A stretch of 57,195 bases of DNA from Chloroflexota bacterium (GTDB lineage: Bacteria > Chloroflexota > Anaerolineae > Promineifilales > Promineifilaceae). A model generated the notes under the pieces. That model made no database searches. It was not told where the DNA came from and saw only the letters and a list, made by a program, of their open reading frames with translations. The stretch covers positions 1-57,195 of the forward strand of contig JABFFZ010000030.1 of NCBI GenBank assembly GCA_013112725.1, in the 5' to 3' direction. Positions 40,294 to 53,400 of this stretch are shown here, in pieces; the stretch's first letter is position 1, and each line of letters begins with the position of its first letter. The translations under genes were made by a program, and so were the position numbers.

Positions 40294-43200
40294 GTGAGCG
40301 GTGACAAGGATATCAATGACCCAATGACCCAATTACCCAATAACAAATGCCCAGTGACCGAGGATGCAACCATTCATCATTCACAATTCCTGATTCATAA
40401 TTCCGATGATCTGCTGTGGCGGCAGCTCAAGACCATCCCCGCTTTCCGCGCCATTTTGCGGGCGGTGGAGGCGCGCTTTTATGGCTGCGTGGAACTACCC
40501 GCACCGGTATTGGACGTGGGCTGCGGCGATGGGCATTTTAGCCAGATGACCTTTCCGGGCCGTCTGGCCGCCGGCATTGATCCCTGGTGGAACCCGCTGA
40601 AAAAGTCGGCGCAGGCGGGGCAATATGAGGTGCTAGCGCAGGCCATGGGCGACCAGCTGCCTTTTCCCGACAACCACTTTGCCAGCGCCTTCTCTAACTC
40701 CGTTTTAGAGCATATCCCGGACATCCAGCCGGTGTTGAATGACGTAAACCGGGTGTTGCAACTGGACGGCCGTTTTCTCATCACTATGCCCAGCCAATAC
40801 TTCACCGAATGGTTGGGGGGGTCCGCCTTTTTTGAAAAGCTGGGGGCAGATGGTCTGGCCGACTGGTACCGAAGAAAGTTCAACGGCATTTCCCGCCATG
40901 CCCACACCGACCCGCCGGAGGTGTGGGCGGCGCGGCTGGCGCAGGCCGGTTTTGCCATTGAACGCTGGCAGTATTATTTCTCCAAAGAAGCGTTACGCGC
41001 TCTGGAAATCGGCCACGCGCAGGGCATCCCTGCCGCTCTCATGCACGCCCTGACCGGGCATTGGATTGTGGCCCCCTGGGAGAGCAGCCTCAAGTGGACG
41101 GAGCGCTGGCTACGGCCGTACTACGACGAACCCTTTGGCGAAACCGGCGCCTACCTGCTCATTGTCGCCCGCAAAAAAGCGAACGGCCCAATTGAAGCCG
41201 CGTTGCCGGCGGCACGGCCGTTTACCCTGGCCGAACTTAATGATCAATTGCCAATGGGTAATGGTCAATTGTCAACGGCCAATGATCAATTGCCAACCAT
41301 CACGCCCTCATCCCCTCCGCCCACTGCTCCCAATTACCCAATTACCCAATTACCCAATGACGCTCCCTCCCCTCAGCCTGCCGCCCTCACCCCCCTCATC
41401 CTCATCGGTCTCAGTCTGCTGTTTGCCATGTTTGGGCAAATGGCCTTCCGCGAAGGGTCAGGCGGGTGGGGCTGGCTACTGTTGGCGGCGCTACCGCTGG
41501 CGGTGCTGGCCTGGCGGCAGCGGGCGGGCGGTGAACGCCACTGGCAATGGCCGCGCCTGGGCGATATGCCCGAACGGCGCTGGTGGTTCATACCGGCGTT
41601 GCTGCTGACGGTGCTGGCTTATCGCTTCACGGCCGTACCAGGATTTGAACGGCCGTCCTTTGCCCTCCTCCTCTGGTTCACTGCCATCACCCTCGCCTTC
41701 TTTGCCCTCACCGATCCACGAAGAGACGCGAAGAGACGCGAAGAAACCGATCACGGATTACTAATTACGGATTACGATTTACGTTTCACCCTCCTCATCG
41801 CCCTCATCCTTTTTGTCACGGCCGTTGCCCTGCGCACCTTCCACCTCAGCCAGCAGCCCTTTGTCCTCAGCGGCATCGAGGCCAGTCTGGGGCTGAACGC
41901 GGTAGAAATCTTGAACGGACAAATTCGCAACCCGTTTGCCACCGCCTGGCTGACCAACCCGACGTTGCCGCTGTATCTGACGGCCGTGCCCATCCAATTC
42001 TTCGGCCAGACGGTCTTTGCCGTGCGTTTTTTATCGCCGTTGGTGGGCGGGCTGACGGTAGCGGCTACGTATGTGCTGGGGGAACGGTTGTACGGCCGTG
42101 CCGTCGGTTTGGGGGCGGCTATCTTGCTGCTTGGCTCCCATTTACACCTGCACTACAGCCATCTGGGTATGAGCAATATCTGGTCGCCGCTGCTGGTGCT
42201 GCTGGCGCTGGGGCTAACGGCCGTTGCCTGGGAACGCCCCGCCAACGCCCCCCAGCAGCGCATCCTCTGGTTGGCGGCCGGTCTGGCCATCGGTTTCAAC
42301 GCCTACGAATTTACCACCGCCCGCCTGCTGCCCCTCATCTTGCTGGCGCTGTTGGTTTGGGCGCTGTTATTAGATAGGAAAACGCTGCGGGCACAGGTAG
42401 CGCACCTGCTGGCAGCGTCGGCGCTGGCGCTGGTTGTGGCTCTGCCCACCGTTCTCTTTTACCGCCAATACCCGACCATTTTCATGGAGCGGGCCAATGT
42501 CTTGGGTATTGTGCAGACGGGCTGGCTGCCGCAGCAAGCCCTCAGCACCGGGCAGAGCCAGTTTGACCTGTTCCGGCAGCAGTTCCGGCTGGCGGCGCTG
42601 GCCTTTAACGGCGGCGAAGACCTCAGCCCGGTTTACAAGCCCAACGCGCCGCTGCTCAGTTTTGGCACGGCCGTACTCTTCTTGCTTGGTTTTCTCCTCT
42701 CCCTGTTCCGGCTGCGCCAGTTCAAATTTGCCCTGCTGCCCATCTGGTTCCTGGTAACGGTGCTATTTGCGGGTGCGCTGCTGCTTGACCCACCGCAAAG
42801 CCACCGCCTGCTCATCGCCCTACCCGCCGTCACCCTGCTCGCCGCCCTCGCTCTGGCCGAAATCATCTCAATCGCTCTACTTGGGCATGACACGGTGACA
42901 GAAGATCACTCTGTCACCGTGTCACCCCTCCACCTTGTCATCCTCATCACTCTCATCCTGACCCTGAGCGAAACCTGGTTCTACTACGGCCGTTACCCCA
43001 CCACCAACAAATTTGCCGACGTGAATACCGAAGCCGCCCACGAAATATCTTACTATCTCAATACCCTGGAAGGTGACTGGACTGCCTACTTCTACGGCCC
43101 GCCGGTCATGTATACAGACTTCCCCACCTTCCCCTACCTGCTGACCGATTTCCACAAAGGGGTCAACTTTTTTGACGTGGCCGAACCGCTACCCACCGTG

Positions 43201-43356
43201 GGCACATTGGCCCCCAACCAGGTATTTGTCTTTTTGCCCGAACGCGCCGGGGATTTAACGGCCGTACAGCAGCAATATCCGGGTGGGGTGGTGGAAACAG
43301 TGGACGGCCGTTACCGCTCCCCCCTCTTCTTCACTTACACTTTACCTGGGAACTAA
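40294..43356 (+). CDS. Fusion: SAM methyltransferase + GT39-like membrane glycosyltransferase, joined by repeat-derived sequence
   Basis: Up to 1,020 residues. The first ~40 residues are repeat-coded and the start is uncertain (GTG 40294, ATG 40324). Residues ~65-300 are a class I methyltransferase: VLDVGCGDGHFSQM, DQLPFPDNHFASAFSNSVLEHI. Residues ~319-357 (LPMGNGQLSTANDQLPT...PNYPITQLPND) are translated AATTACCC/GGTAATGGTCAATTG filler. From ~360 a dozen membrane helices form a dolichyl-phosphate-mannose/ArnT-type glycosyltransferase (FGQTVFAVRFLSPLVGGLTVAATYVLG, HLHYSHLGMSN). A second filler (DHGLLITDYDLRFT, ~490) lies in a loop. It looks like two genes welded through intergenic repeats. Confidence 0.85.
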   Translation: MSGDKDINDPMTQLPNNKCPVTEDATIHHSQFLIHNSDDLLWRQLKTIPAFRAILRAVEARFYGCVELPAPVLDVGCGDGHFSQMTFPGRLAAGIDPWWNPLKKSAQAGQYEVLAQAMGDQLPFPDNHFASAFSNSVLEHIPDIQPVLNDVNRVLQLDGRFLITMPSQYFTEWLGGSAFFEKLGADGLADWYRRKFNGISRHAHTDPPEVWAARLAQAGFAIERWQYYFSKEALRALEIGHAQGIPAALMHALTGHWIVAPWESSLKWTERWLRPYYDEPFGETGAYLLIVARKKANGPIEAALPAARPFTLAELNDQLPMGNGQLSTANDQLPTITPSSPPPTAPNYPITQLPNDAPSPQPAALTPLILIGLSLLFAMFGQMAFREGSGGWGWLLLAALPLAVLAWRQRAGGERHWQWPRLGDMPERRWWFIPALLLTVLAYRFTAVPGFERPSFALLLWFTAITLAFFALTDPRRDAKRREETDHGLLITDYDLRFTLLIALILFVTAVALRTFHLSQQPFVLSGIEASLGLNAVEILNGQIRNPFATAWLTNPTLPLYLTAVPIQFFGQTVFAVRFLSPLVGGLTVAATYVLGERLYGRAVGLGAAILLLGSHLHLHYSHLGMSNIWSPLLVLLALGLTAVAWERPANAPQQRILWLAAGLAIGFNAYEFTTARLLPLILLALLVWALLLDRKTLRAQVAHLLAASALALVVALPTVLFYRQYPTIFMERANVLGIVQTGWLPQQALSTGQSQFDLFRQQFRLAALAFNGGEDLSPVYKPNAPLLSFGTAVLFLLGFLLSLFRLRQFKFALLPIWFLVTVLFAGALLLDPPQSHRLLIALPAVTLLAALALAEIISIALLGHDTVTEDHSVTVSPLHLVILITLILTLSETWFYYGRYPTTNKFADVNTEAAHEISYYLNTLEGDWTAYFYGPPVMYTDFPTFPYLLTDFHKGVNFFDVAEPLPTVGTLAPNQVFVFLPERAGDLTAVQQQYPGGVVETVDGRYRSPLFFTYTLPGN
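41249..41366. repeat. Intergenic-type filler repeat inside a coding frame
   Basis: AATGATCAATTGCC and related words, then CCCAATTACCCAATTACCCAATTACCC. The same vocabulary as the gaps at 124-165, 11853-11912 and 44185-44232, but here in frame between two domains. Confidence 0.75.
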
Positions 43357-43748
43357 AGAACTGGAGTCTGGCGAATTCTAGAGTTGTCAAATTGTTCTCG
43401 ATGCGCATCCTCAGATGCGCACTCTTCCTTCTGAAAGCACAAGGACTAACTTCCTACCTGCCACCCGCCACTTACCACCGGCTACCCTCCCCCCGTATTT
43501 CCATCTGTAAGAAAAACCGGTATAATGTCTTCGACATAAATAATGCGTGAATGTTTCTTGCTTTTTTCATTCATTGCTGGTGGCGGCTGTTTCAAAAACA
43601 AAGAAACTGGTTGGCGCACAGGTTGCGTTAAGGCTCGTGGTGGGGAAGCAGTCGTGCCGGAACTCTTGTTGTCATTCTTTATCAACCAGGAAGTGTTGCG
43701 GTTTAGCCTCAACGCTTCCACCGGATTCATTGTATAGGGAGAGTCTCT
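43357..43748. other. Intergenic region upstream of the pilin gene
   Basis: 392 bases. A GATGCGCATCCTCAGATGCGCAC hairpin (~43400-43422) follows the fusion gene, and a promoter is at 43498-43526. A 64-codon frame at 43543-43737 has no ribosome binding site or recognisable similarity and I do not call it. The 5' leader of the pilin mRNA would be about 215 bases. Confidence 0.5.
43498..43526 (+). promoter_or_regulatory. Predicted pilin promoter
   Basis: TTTCCA (43498-43503), 17-base spacer, TATAAT (43521-43526). Confidence 0.6.
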
Positions 43749-44180
43749 ATGAACATTCCAGAGAAAGAACAAGGGCAAGGTCTGGTGGAGTATGCACTGT
43801 TGCTCGCGCTCATTGCGCTCATTGTGCTGGCCATCCTCACCCTGCTCGGGACCCAGGTAGTTTTGGGATTTGCCAGAGTAGCCGGTGGCTTAAACGGTGA
43901 TGTATTGGATGTGGCTAATGGCGACCGCGCCGTCCTGGTCAGTTATGAGGGCGGGCCGAGTGGCAGCGGCGCCTGTTCTGGCAGCATCAGCAACCTCCGC
44001 TTTGTAGGGGTTAACATGGATGGATCGGTCATCACCAACGGCGCCGTTACCGCCACTCTTGTCGTTTCCGGCCAGCCGCAAGGTTCCGTCAGCGGCACAG
44101 CCGGTTCCAATGGTCTGGCCACCTCTTCAGGCTCCTACTCTGTCAGCGGCATCTGCCCACTGAAAATTACGCTTGAATGA
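43749..44180 (+). CDS. Flp-type pilin with extended C-terminal domain
   Basis: 143 residues. EKEQGQGLVEYALLLALIALIVLAILTLLG is the Flp/Fap (type IVb) signature: prepilin-peptidase site before GLVEY with Glu at +5 of the mature protein, followed by the assembly helix. Normal Flp pilins are ~50-70 residues. Here ~90 further residues rich in Gly/Ser/Thr, with one Cys pair (GACSG and SGICPL), form a beta-type head resembling a pseudopilin. GGGAGAG precedes the ATG. No tad assembly genes are visible in the window. Confidence 0.88.
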   Translation: MNIPEKEQGQGLVEYALLLALIALIVLAILTLLGTQVVLGFARVAGGLNGDVLDVANGDRAVLVSYEGGPSGSGACSGSISNLRFVGVNMDGSVITNGAVTATLVVSGQPQGSVSGTAGSNGLATSSGSYSVSGICPLKITLE

Positions 44181-44184
44181 GGAC

Positions 44185-44453
44185 AGGTAATTGGGTAGCT
44201 GAGTAATTAAGTAATTACCCAATTACGCAATTCCATTTCCCATGAGCCGTCCAGTTCCCGGGGATGAGGTCACCCCCACCACCTCATGTCCACCCAACAC
44301 CCTCGCCAGATAGGTCTTGCCAACCCTATCCGGTCTTCAAAATGTTAAGAAGGTGTTCTTGGAAAAGATCCGCACAGGAGGCGAGGAACGCGAAGAATGT
44401 AAAAAAACTCGTGCCATTCGTCCCATTCGCGGCTTAACTCAAGGAGGAGTTTC
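44185..44453. other. Intergenic region with AATTACCC palindrome
   Basis: GGTAATTGGGTAGCTGAGTAATT and AAGTAATTACCCAATTACGC form a palindrome (44185-44232). The rest (~44240-44440) is non-repetitive and carries no clear gene. It ends with an AAGGAGG ribosome binding site at ~44440-44447 for the giant gene. Confidence 0.5.
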
Positions 44454-47400
44454 GTGAAAACAGGTTCTATCCCCCAGGCATTGACCATATCGGCTGTTCC
44501 CTTCAGGCGTTTTGGCACGCTCACCTTTGTGCCGCTGCTGGCGCTGGTGGCTTTGCTGCTGCTGTTTTGGCACATCAGTCCCATCGCTTCCCTGGCGCAG
44601 ACGCCAACAGCGCCGAACGCCATTCGTTATGCTGCCCCCACCGGCAGCGGGAATATCTGTTCCCAGGTAAATCCCTGTGCGCTGCAAACGGCCGTGACCC
44701 TGGCCGCCAATGGGGATGAAATCCGCGTCCTAGAAGGCACGTATCCCAATGCCCCCAGCCAGCCCACCCTGGTCATTACCCGCAACGTCACCATCCGCGG
44801 TGGTTTCAACGCCCCTGACTGGAGCGGCCCCGACCCTGTTTTAACCCCCACCTTCCTGGAAAGTGATGGTTCCAGCCGAGTAGTGTACCATTTTAATAAC
44901 GCCACGGCCGTGTTAGACGGCTTTCATATACACGGCGGCGGCAGTGTGCAATTTGGCGGCGGCGTCAATATCGAAAACGGTCAGCTCACCATTGACCACA
45001 GCTGGATTTATGACAACAACGCCACCACTTCCGGCGGTGGTCTGTTTGTCAATACCGGCGCTACCGGCATTATTCAAAACAGCGAAATTTACGACAACAG
45101 CGCCCCCGGCGGCGGCGGCATTTTTGTCAATTTTGGCGGCGCTCAGGCCCAGATCCTCTTTAACAACATCCACAACAACGCCGCCACTTCTGGCGCAGGC
45201 TGGGGTGGTGGCGTCTATGTGAACAATAACTCCACCGCTTTCCTGGAAGGCAACCACATTCACCATAATGCGGCGAATTTGGGTGGCGGTATCTTGACCA
45301 GCGGGGCGGCTGCGGCCACGGCTCAGAACAACATGATTTACGCCAATACTGCCAACAGTGATGGCGGCGGATTTTATGCGTTTGGCGGGCTGAATAGCTG
45401 GCACAACACTGTGGTTGGTAACAGCGCCAACACGACCGGCGGCGGTTTTGGCATTAACACGGCAACCACCGTTAACATCAGCAATACCATCGTAGCTTCC
45501 AATACAGCCCCTACCGGCAGCGGCATTCACCGGGCCGGCGGCACAGTCACCGGTGACTATATCAACCTGTTTAATAATACCAGCAACGTCCCTTTCCCCA
45601 CCACCATTACCGCCGACCCAAAATTCTTGAACTATATCGGTTTTGTCAATCTGCACCTGGCGCAGGGCAGCCCCAACATTAACGTTGGTAACTCTACCAT
45701 TCCCCAGGACATTGACCAGCAGGCCCGGCCCGAAGGCCCGGCCCCAGACATTGGCGCGGACGAGTTTTATCCCAATGTGCCCGCCTTCAGCTTTACACCG
45801 TTATTCACCCAGGAATTTGTCGAGCGGGGCAGCGTGGCCAGCTTTGAACACATCCTGATCAACGAGAACAGCACCGAGCCGGATACCTACACCTTTGCCT
45901 GCGCCAACGATTTGGGGTGGGGCGTCATTTGCCCCGGCCCGGAAACAGTACCGGTGGGGCAATTTGTGAACGTCACTACCCAAATTACCGTGCCCGGTTC
46001 GGCCACGGCGCTGCAAGCGGCCAACACCATCATCACCGCCACCTCCGCCGTGTCGCCCTCGCTGCAACATGCCGTGTTGGTGCGCAGCATCGTCAGCCCG
46101 CTGCCCGGCATCCAGTTTACGCCCAACTACTCCACCACCAACCCACCCGGCGAAGTCATTACGCTCACGCACACCCTCACCAACACCGGCGACGCCCCGG
46201 ATACCATCCGCGTGGATATTGTGAGTGACACATTGGGCTGGGCGCAGTTGGTGCCGCCTGGCCCGCTGTTCATCCCGTTGGGCGTTGGCGCCAGCGATGA
46301 CATTCAGGTGCGCATCACCATTCCCCCTCAGGCGGCCGGTATTATCCCTAACATCACCACCATTCGCGCCACCTCATCTTATAGCAACAGTGTGTCTGCC
46401 GAAGTGATAGACACCGTGCGCGCCGAAGAAACGGCCGGAACGCGCTACGTGCGCCCCGGCGGCAACGACACCAACAACAACTGCACTGTGCCTACCTTCC
46501 CCTGCGCTACCGTGCCCCATGCCATTGGCCAGGCCGTGACCAATGATGAAGTTCGCATCGGCTTTGGCACGTACAATGTAACGGCCGTTACCGAAATTAA
46601 CGAAACGCTGCATGTCTCCGGCAATTGGGAGCACAATTTTTCGGCGCAGAATGAAGCGTATGAGACTGTTATTCAGCAAACCGGCTCGTTCCAGATTTTT
46701 AACCTGTCCGGTTCGTCCAATAACAGCACCTTTGACAGTCTGATCCTGCGCAATGGCAACGCCGGCGCTTTACGCGGCGGCGCAGTGGTAGTGAATACCG
46801 GCGTTCAGGCCAGCTTCACCAACATCACCTTTGCCAACAACCAGGCGGAGCGCGGCGGGGCGTTGCAGGTGGGGAACGGCGGGTTGGCCATTGTGACCCG
46901 CAGCCGCTTTAACGACAACACAGCTTCGTTCCGGGGCGGGGCCATTCACGTGGAAGGGGGTACGCTGGCGCTGCGCCAGAGCGCGCTTAATAACAACGCC
47001 ATCACAGGCGGTACCGGCGATGGCGGCGGTATCTACGTTCTCAATGGGGTGTTGATTGTGGAAAATACGCTGTTTAATGAGAACACGGCCGTGACCAACG
47101 GCGGCGCGCTCTTTGTGCAAAGCAGCAACAGCAGCGTCAACTTTGCCACCATCGTCAACAACAACGCCAACAGTGGCGGCGGCATTTACGTCACCAACGG
47201 CGGCGGCCAATCGTTCCAGTTAAACAACAGCATCCTGGCCGATAACACGGCCGTAGCCGGCGGCGGCGCGCTGCACGTCGCCAACGGCAGTATCACCGGC
47301 GAATTTGTCAACTTCTTCAACAACAACCCGGGTGATTTCGGTACCATTATCATCACCAACCAGTTGAACGCCGTCCCCGGCTTTGTGCCCGGCGACCCCG

Positions 47401-50400
47401 AATTCCACCTGCTGGCCGATTCGGCCATGGTAGATGCCCGGCTGCGCAACCAGGGCAACCCGGCCAACCAGCTAGACAAAGACTTTGAAGATGACAACCG
47501 CCCCTCCGATGAAGGGTATGACCTGGGTTACGACGAACTGGCCGGCTGCCAGGCCAAACGGGACAGTACCGTCTTTGGCAGTATCCAGGCGGCTCTGGAA
47601 ATGGAAAACCCGCAGAGCAACCTCATCCTCGTTTCCGGCATCTGTCGCGGCGTCCACCCCATCAGCGTGGGTGGGCCAACCATCTTCCAGACCGTCCACA
47701 TCACCGGCACAACCGAAATCACTATACAAGGTGGCTGGACAGGTGACTTTGATCGCCGCCTGATTGCCGAAACGACCATTGTAGACCCGCAAGGCCTGGG
47801 GCGCGCCTTTTACTTCAACGGCCCCGTCAGCGTCACTTTGGAATACCTGACCATTCGCAATGGGGACGCTGCCGGTCTAGGCGGCGGCCCATCCGGGCAA
47901 GACGCCGGTGGGCAGATGTTTAACACCGGCGGACAGGTGACGCTGAAAGCCGTGACCATGCTCGATGGCACGGCCGACCATGGCGCAGCCTATTACCAGG
48001 ACAGCGGCAGCCTGCAAACCGACCTGCTGGTGGCCACCACCGACAACTTTGATCCACCCGACAATAACGACGATCTACCGCTGCGCGGCCGGGTGCAGGG
48101 CGGCGCGGCCAGCAACGGCGGCGGCTTCCACATCAACGGTGGCACGGCCGTTATCAACGCCACCGAGATCATGTCTAACACGGCCGTGAATGGCGGCGCC
48201 ATTTACCACGCCAACGGCAATCTCACCGCCAGCAACAACGTCCTCGCCTTCAACAACGTCAGCGGCGACGGCGGCGGCGTCTTCCACAACGGCCCGGCCC
48301 CGGCGCAACTGCTCCATAACACCTTTTACCAGAACTCGGCGGACAGCGATGGCGGCGCTATTTACCGGCAAAGCGGCAGCGGCGCGTTAACCATCCGCAG
48401 CAGCATCTTTCAGAACAATGACGCCCTCAACGGCGACGCCATTCACGCGCCAGCCGGCACCGTTGAAAATTACAACTACTACTTTGGGCAGGCCGCGCCG
48501 CTGGCCGGCGGCATCACCCTGGGCGCAAATTCCAACAACCAGGGTACCGGCGGCACGCCGCCCGGCCTGCTTGACCCGGCCAACGGCAACTTTCACCTGA
48601 GCAACACCGCCCCGGCGGTGGACAGGGGCGATCCCGCCTCCTCCATCAGCCGTGACTTTGACGGCGACCTGCGCCCCTCTAACCAGGGGCCAGACATGGG
48701 CGCAGACGAAGTGGCCGGCTGCCGCGTGGAAGTGAACGGCGTCATCTACGGCAGCATCCAGGAGGCGATCAACAACGCCCAACCCGGCGACGTGGTGCGC
48801 GTGTCTGGCATATGCAGCGGCGTCCACGAATACGATACCGGCGGCCCTCCTGGCGGCTGCCGCGGTGACAATGGCATTATTTTCACCACCGTCCACATTG
48901 ACAAGAACATCATCTTGCAAGGCGGCTGGAATGATGGATTCCTGACTCAAAATGAGACCACCGTGCTAGATGCCAACGGCCTGGGCCGGGTGGTGCATAT
49001 TGCTCCCGGCGTTACCGCCACCATCGAGAATTTCAGCATCATCAATGGGGCGCTGACGGGGGTAAATGGCAACGGCGCGGGCATCTGTATTGACCACGCC
49101 TCGCCCACCATTCGCCACAACGAGATCATGACCCATACGGCCACCAACGGCGCGGCCGTGTACAGCATCAACAGCGCCGCTCTCCTGGATGGCAACCGCA
49201 TCTACAACAGCCACGCTAATGCCATGGCCCTGGCCAACGGCGGCGGCATTTACGCCACATCAAGTAATGGCACGGCCGTTTCCATTGTCAACAACTTCAT
49301 CTATGACAACAGCGCCAATACCAACGGCGGCGCATTCTACAGCGCCAGCGGCAATCACCAGTTCTGGCACAATACCGTCGTCGCCAACACCGCCGCCCAG
49401 GGGGCCGGCGCGTATGTGGCTGCCGGTGGGCCGCAGTTCCGCAGCGCCATCTTCATGGACAACGATGCCCCCAGCCCGGCCAATACCGACGGCGTGCATG
49501 GCGCCACCGGCTCCACACCATCGGTCAATTACAGCGACTTTTTCGGGCAGGATGTGAATTTGGGCGGCACGGCCGTTGGCGCCAACAACCTCACCGTAGA
49601 CCCACAGCTTTCCCCGGCCTACACCCTCACCCTGAATTCACCCATGCTGGATGCCGGCGACCCGGCGTTGACGCTGGATCATGATTTTGAGGATGATCTA
49701 CGGCCGTCACACCTCGGCTTTGACATTGGCGCGGACGAGATTGCCGGCTGTGTGGCCCGCAATCTGGCCGCGCCCACCGTCATCTACGGCAGTTTGCAGC
49801 GCGCCGTAGACGCGGCGGCCGACGGCGACACCATCGAAGTAGATGGCATCTGCCTCAACGCCCGCGCCCACCCCAACAGCAGCGGCAGCATCCAAAACCT
49901 GTTTGTAGACAAAGCACTCACCATTGATGGCGACTGGAACTCTGGCCTGGTGCCTAATGGCAATCTAACGGCCACCTTAAACGCGCTGGACAACGGCCGT
50001 GTCCTCTACGTGGCCGCTACCGGCGTGCTGACCCTGACCAACATCCACCTGACCAACGGCGATGCCAACGGCGCCGGGCTGAGCGATCACGGCGGCGGCG
50101 TCTACAATGCCGGTACGCTCTTGCTGGACACGGTGGAAATCCTGGCAAACGTGGCCACCAACGGTGGTGGCATGTACAACGTGGGCAGTCTGACCACGCA
50201 CCGCAGCCGCATCCAGGACAATACGGCCGCGCAGGGTGGCGGTGTGTATAACAGTGGCGGCACGGCCGTGTTCGCCGACCGCAACCACATCGCCAACAAC
50301 GATGTCAGCGGCAGCGGCGCCGGCATCCACCAGGCCGGCGGCAACCTGACGCTGGATGGCAACCGTATCTATGGCAACGAGGCCCCCTCCGGCAACGGCG

Positions 50401-53400
50401 GCGGCATTTACCTGACCGGCGGCAATACCATCGTGCGCAACAACTTCATTTACCAGAACAGCGCCCTCGGCGGCGGCGGCCTGTATAACGCCAACACCAA
50501 TACCCCCATCTGGCACAACACTTTCTACCTCAATGCCGCCACCGGCAGCGGGCAGAATGGCGGTGGTATTTTCAGCGCCACCAGCCAGCCGGTCCTCATC
50601 CGCAGCAACATCGTCCACGCCAGCCAGGGTTCCGGCATTCACATCACCGGGCAGGCCAGCCCGAACATTGATTACAACAACGTGGCAGACAACCTGGCTA
50701 ACGGCTCACCGGCCAATTACACCGGCAACGCCGCCCCAGGGCCAAACGACATCAGTGTGCCGCCCAATTACGTCAGCGCCATCAACGGTAACCTGCACCT
50801 GCGCAGTTGGTCGGCCGGGGTAGATGACGCTGACCCGGCTGTGCCCTTCAACCACGACATTGATAGCGATGTGCGGCCCACCAACGGCGGCCCGGACCGC
50901 GGCGCAGACGAGATTAATTCCTGCCTCATCCGCGTTATTGACCCTCTTGACCCCAACCCGGCGACCAGAGAGCATATCTTTGGCGTGCTGCAATTTGCCA
51001 TTGACTTTGCCGAAGGTTTCGCGCCTGGCCCCTTCCCCACCGTAGAAATTGCCCGTGGCGAGTGCAGCGGTGTGCGCCAGGACAGCGAAACCGGCACCTG
51101 GCAGGTGGGCATTGTCCGTGAAGACCTGGACTTTTCCGGTTCGCTGCAACGCTCCAACTTCCAGTACGTGGGCGACTATACCAGCGATCAGGTGGGCACG
51201 CTGACCACCCGCATCAACGCCAACTACGAAGGGCGCGCCATTTACGTGCATACGAACGCCGACCCCACCTTCCGGCACATCGCTTTTGTCAATGGCAATG
51301 CGGCCTTAGGCGGCGGCAGCGCCAACGGCGGCGCTATCATCGTACCCGGCAATGGCAGCGTCGAACTGCTCACCGCCTACGTCTGTGAGAGCGCGGCCAA
51401 TAACGGCGGCGGCATCTACCTCAGCGGCAGTTCCGGCGTGGTGCGCCAGAATTACATCACCGGCTCCACCATTGGCGAATGTATCCCCGCCCACGTGGAG
51501 GAAAACGAAAACGGCAGCATTGGTCTGGTTGTGCCCCTCTTCTATGAGGGCAATGTTGCCAGCGGTAGCGGCGGCGGCCTTTACAACAGCGGGGCGCTGG
51601 GTATCACCGATGTGGCCTTTTACGTCAATGATGCCGGGGCTAACGGTGGCGGCATTGCCAACACGGCTAACGAATTGCGCATCATCAACGGACTGTTTTA
51701 CAGCAACACGGCCGTGACCAGCGGCGGCGCTCTCTTTAATACCGGCGCTAACCTGGAGGTGTACCACACCACCATCACCGAAAACGCGGCCCAAACCGGG
51801 CATGGCGGCGGCATCCGTGCCGAGGCCACCGGCTTCATCCTCAACAGTACCATCATAGACAGCAACCTGGCCCCGGCCAACCCCGGCGGCAGTGGCCTGA
51901 GTACACCCGGCGGCCTCGGCCCCATCCTGGCCTATAACAACTTCTTCAATAACGGTTCTACTGAAGGTGTGGGCACAAACCCGGTCAATGGCGACCCCGA
52001 TCTGCGCGGCTTCTACCCCGTCTTCCCGCCGATTAACTCCCCGGTCATTGACCGGGCCGACCCGGCGCTGCTAGACCCCGGCGTACCGGTACCCGGCGGC
52101 AGCTTTTACCCCATTGACTTTGACGCCCGCCTGGTCATCCGGCCTGACGGCGGCACGGAACACCTGGCTACCCGCGCTTCGGACGTGGGCGCCATTGAGT
52201 GGTGGAAAGATTTCGGCTGTACCGTCACGCCCACGCCACAGCAGCAAACGGCCGTGCCCGGCACAACCGTCACCTACAACTTCCAGGTTACCAACACCGG
52301 CTACCCCTACCCACCCAGTGACAACCGGCACGGGTTCATAGACACCATCGTCATTTCCCTGACCAGCAGCGCAGGCTGGGGCAGCCTGGAAGGTGGCAAT
52401 GTGCAGACCTTTGTAGACATGAACTGGAACGAGAACCGGCCTATCACCCTGACCGTTGACGTACCTGCCGACGCCCAAAATGGGCAGTTCGACCTCTCCA
52501 CCATTCAATGCCGGTCACAAAGCAAGCCAGACCGTGTCAACGAAGGGCGGGCCACCACCTTCGTTGGCCTGGTTTCCGGCGTCATCGTTTACCCACCCTA
52601 CACCGCCGCCGCCCAACCTGGCGATGTTCTCACCTTCAACCACACCGTGGAAAATATCGGCAACGAGACACATACCTTCAACATCTTGCCCAGCGCCGGT
52701 TTGCGCCACGCCAGCGCCGTGCTGCTGGAAAACGGCCTTCCCGTCACCCTGACCCAGGCCACGCTGGCCAGCAACCAGACCAGGGATGTGGTGCTGCAAG
52801 TGACCATCCTGGACACGGCGCTGCGTGACGAGGTAGCCAATCCCGGCGTGGTGGCCATACAGGTGGACAATCCCCAAAACACAGGCGCGGTGCAAAACGA
52901 CATCCTCATCCTGGGTGAACCGGGGCCGCGATATGTGGCCCCTGGCGGGCAGGACATCAATAATAACTGCCGCGTGCCGGCCATTCCGTGTGGCACCATT
53001 AACCACGCCATCTACGCCGCCGAACCGGGCGATGCTATCTTCGTTGCCCAGGGCACGTATACTGACTTTTCGTCAGAGCCGATAGGCATTGAGACGTTTA
53101 CACAAAATGTCTTTATCAACAAGTCGGTCCACATCTATGGCGGTTACAGCACCCTGGATGATTTCACCACGCAGTACCCCATCACCCAGACGACGCGGCT
53201 GGACGGCCAGGGCGTGCGCCGGGTGATCGCCATCATGCCCGGCATTACGGTGACGCTGAGCGGCCTGTTCATTGAAAATGGCAATGCGGCGGCGCAGTTC
53301 GGCGCGCCGCTCTATGGCGGTGGTGTTTACAACGTGGACAGCAGCCTGACGGTGACGGCCACCTTCTTCCTGGACAATGCTGCCAGTCTGGGCGGCGGCC

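Noticed and set aside
43543..43737. 64-codon frame between the pilin promoter and the pilin
   Set aside because: No ribosome binding site or recognisable similarity. It is probably the pilin 5' leader.
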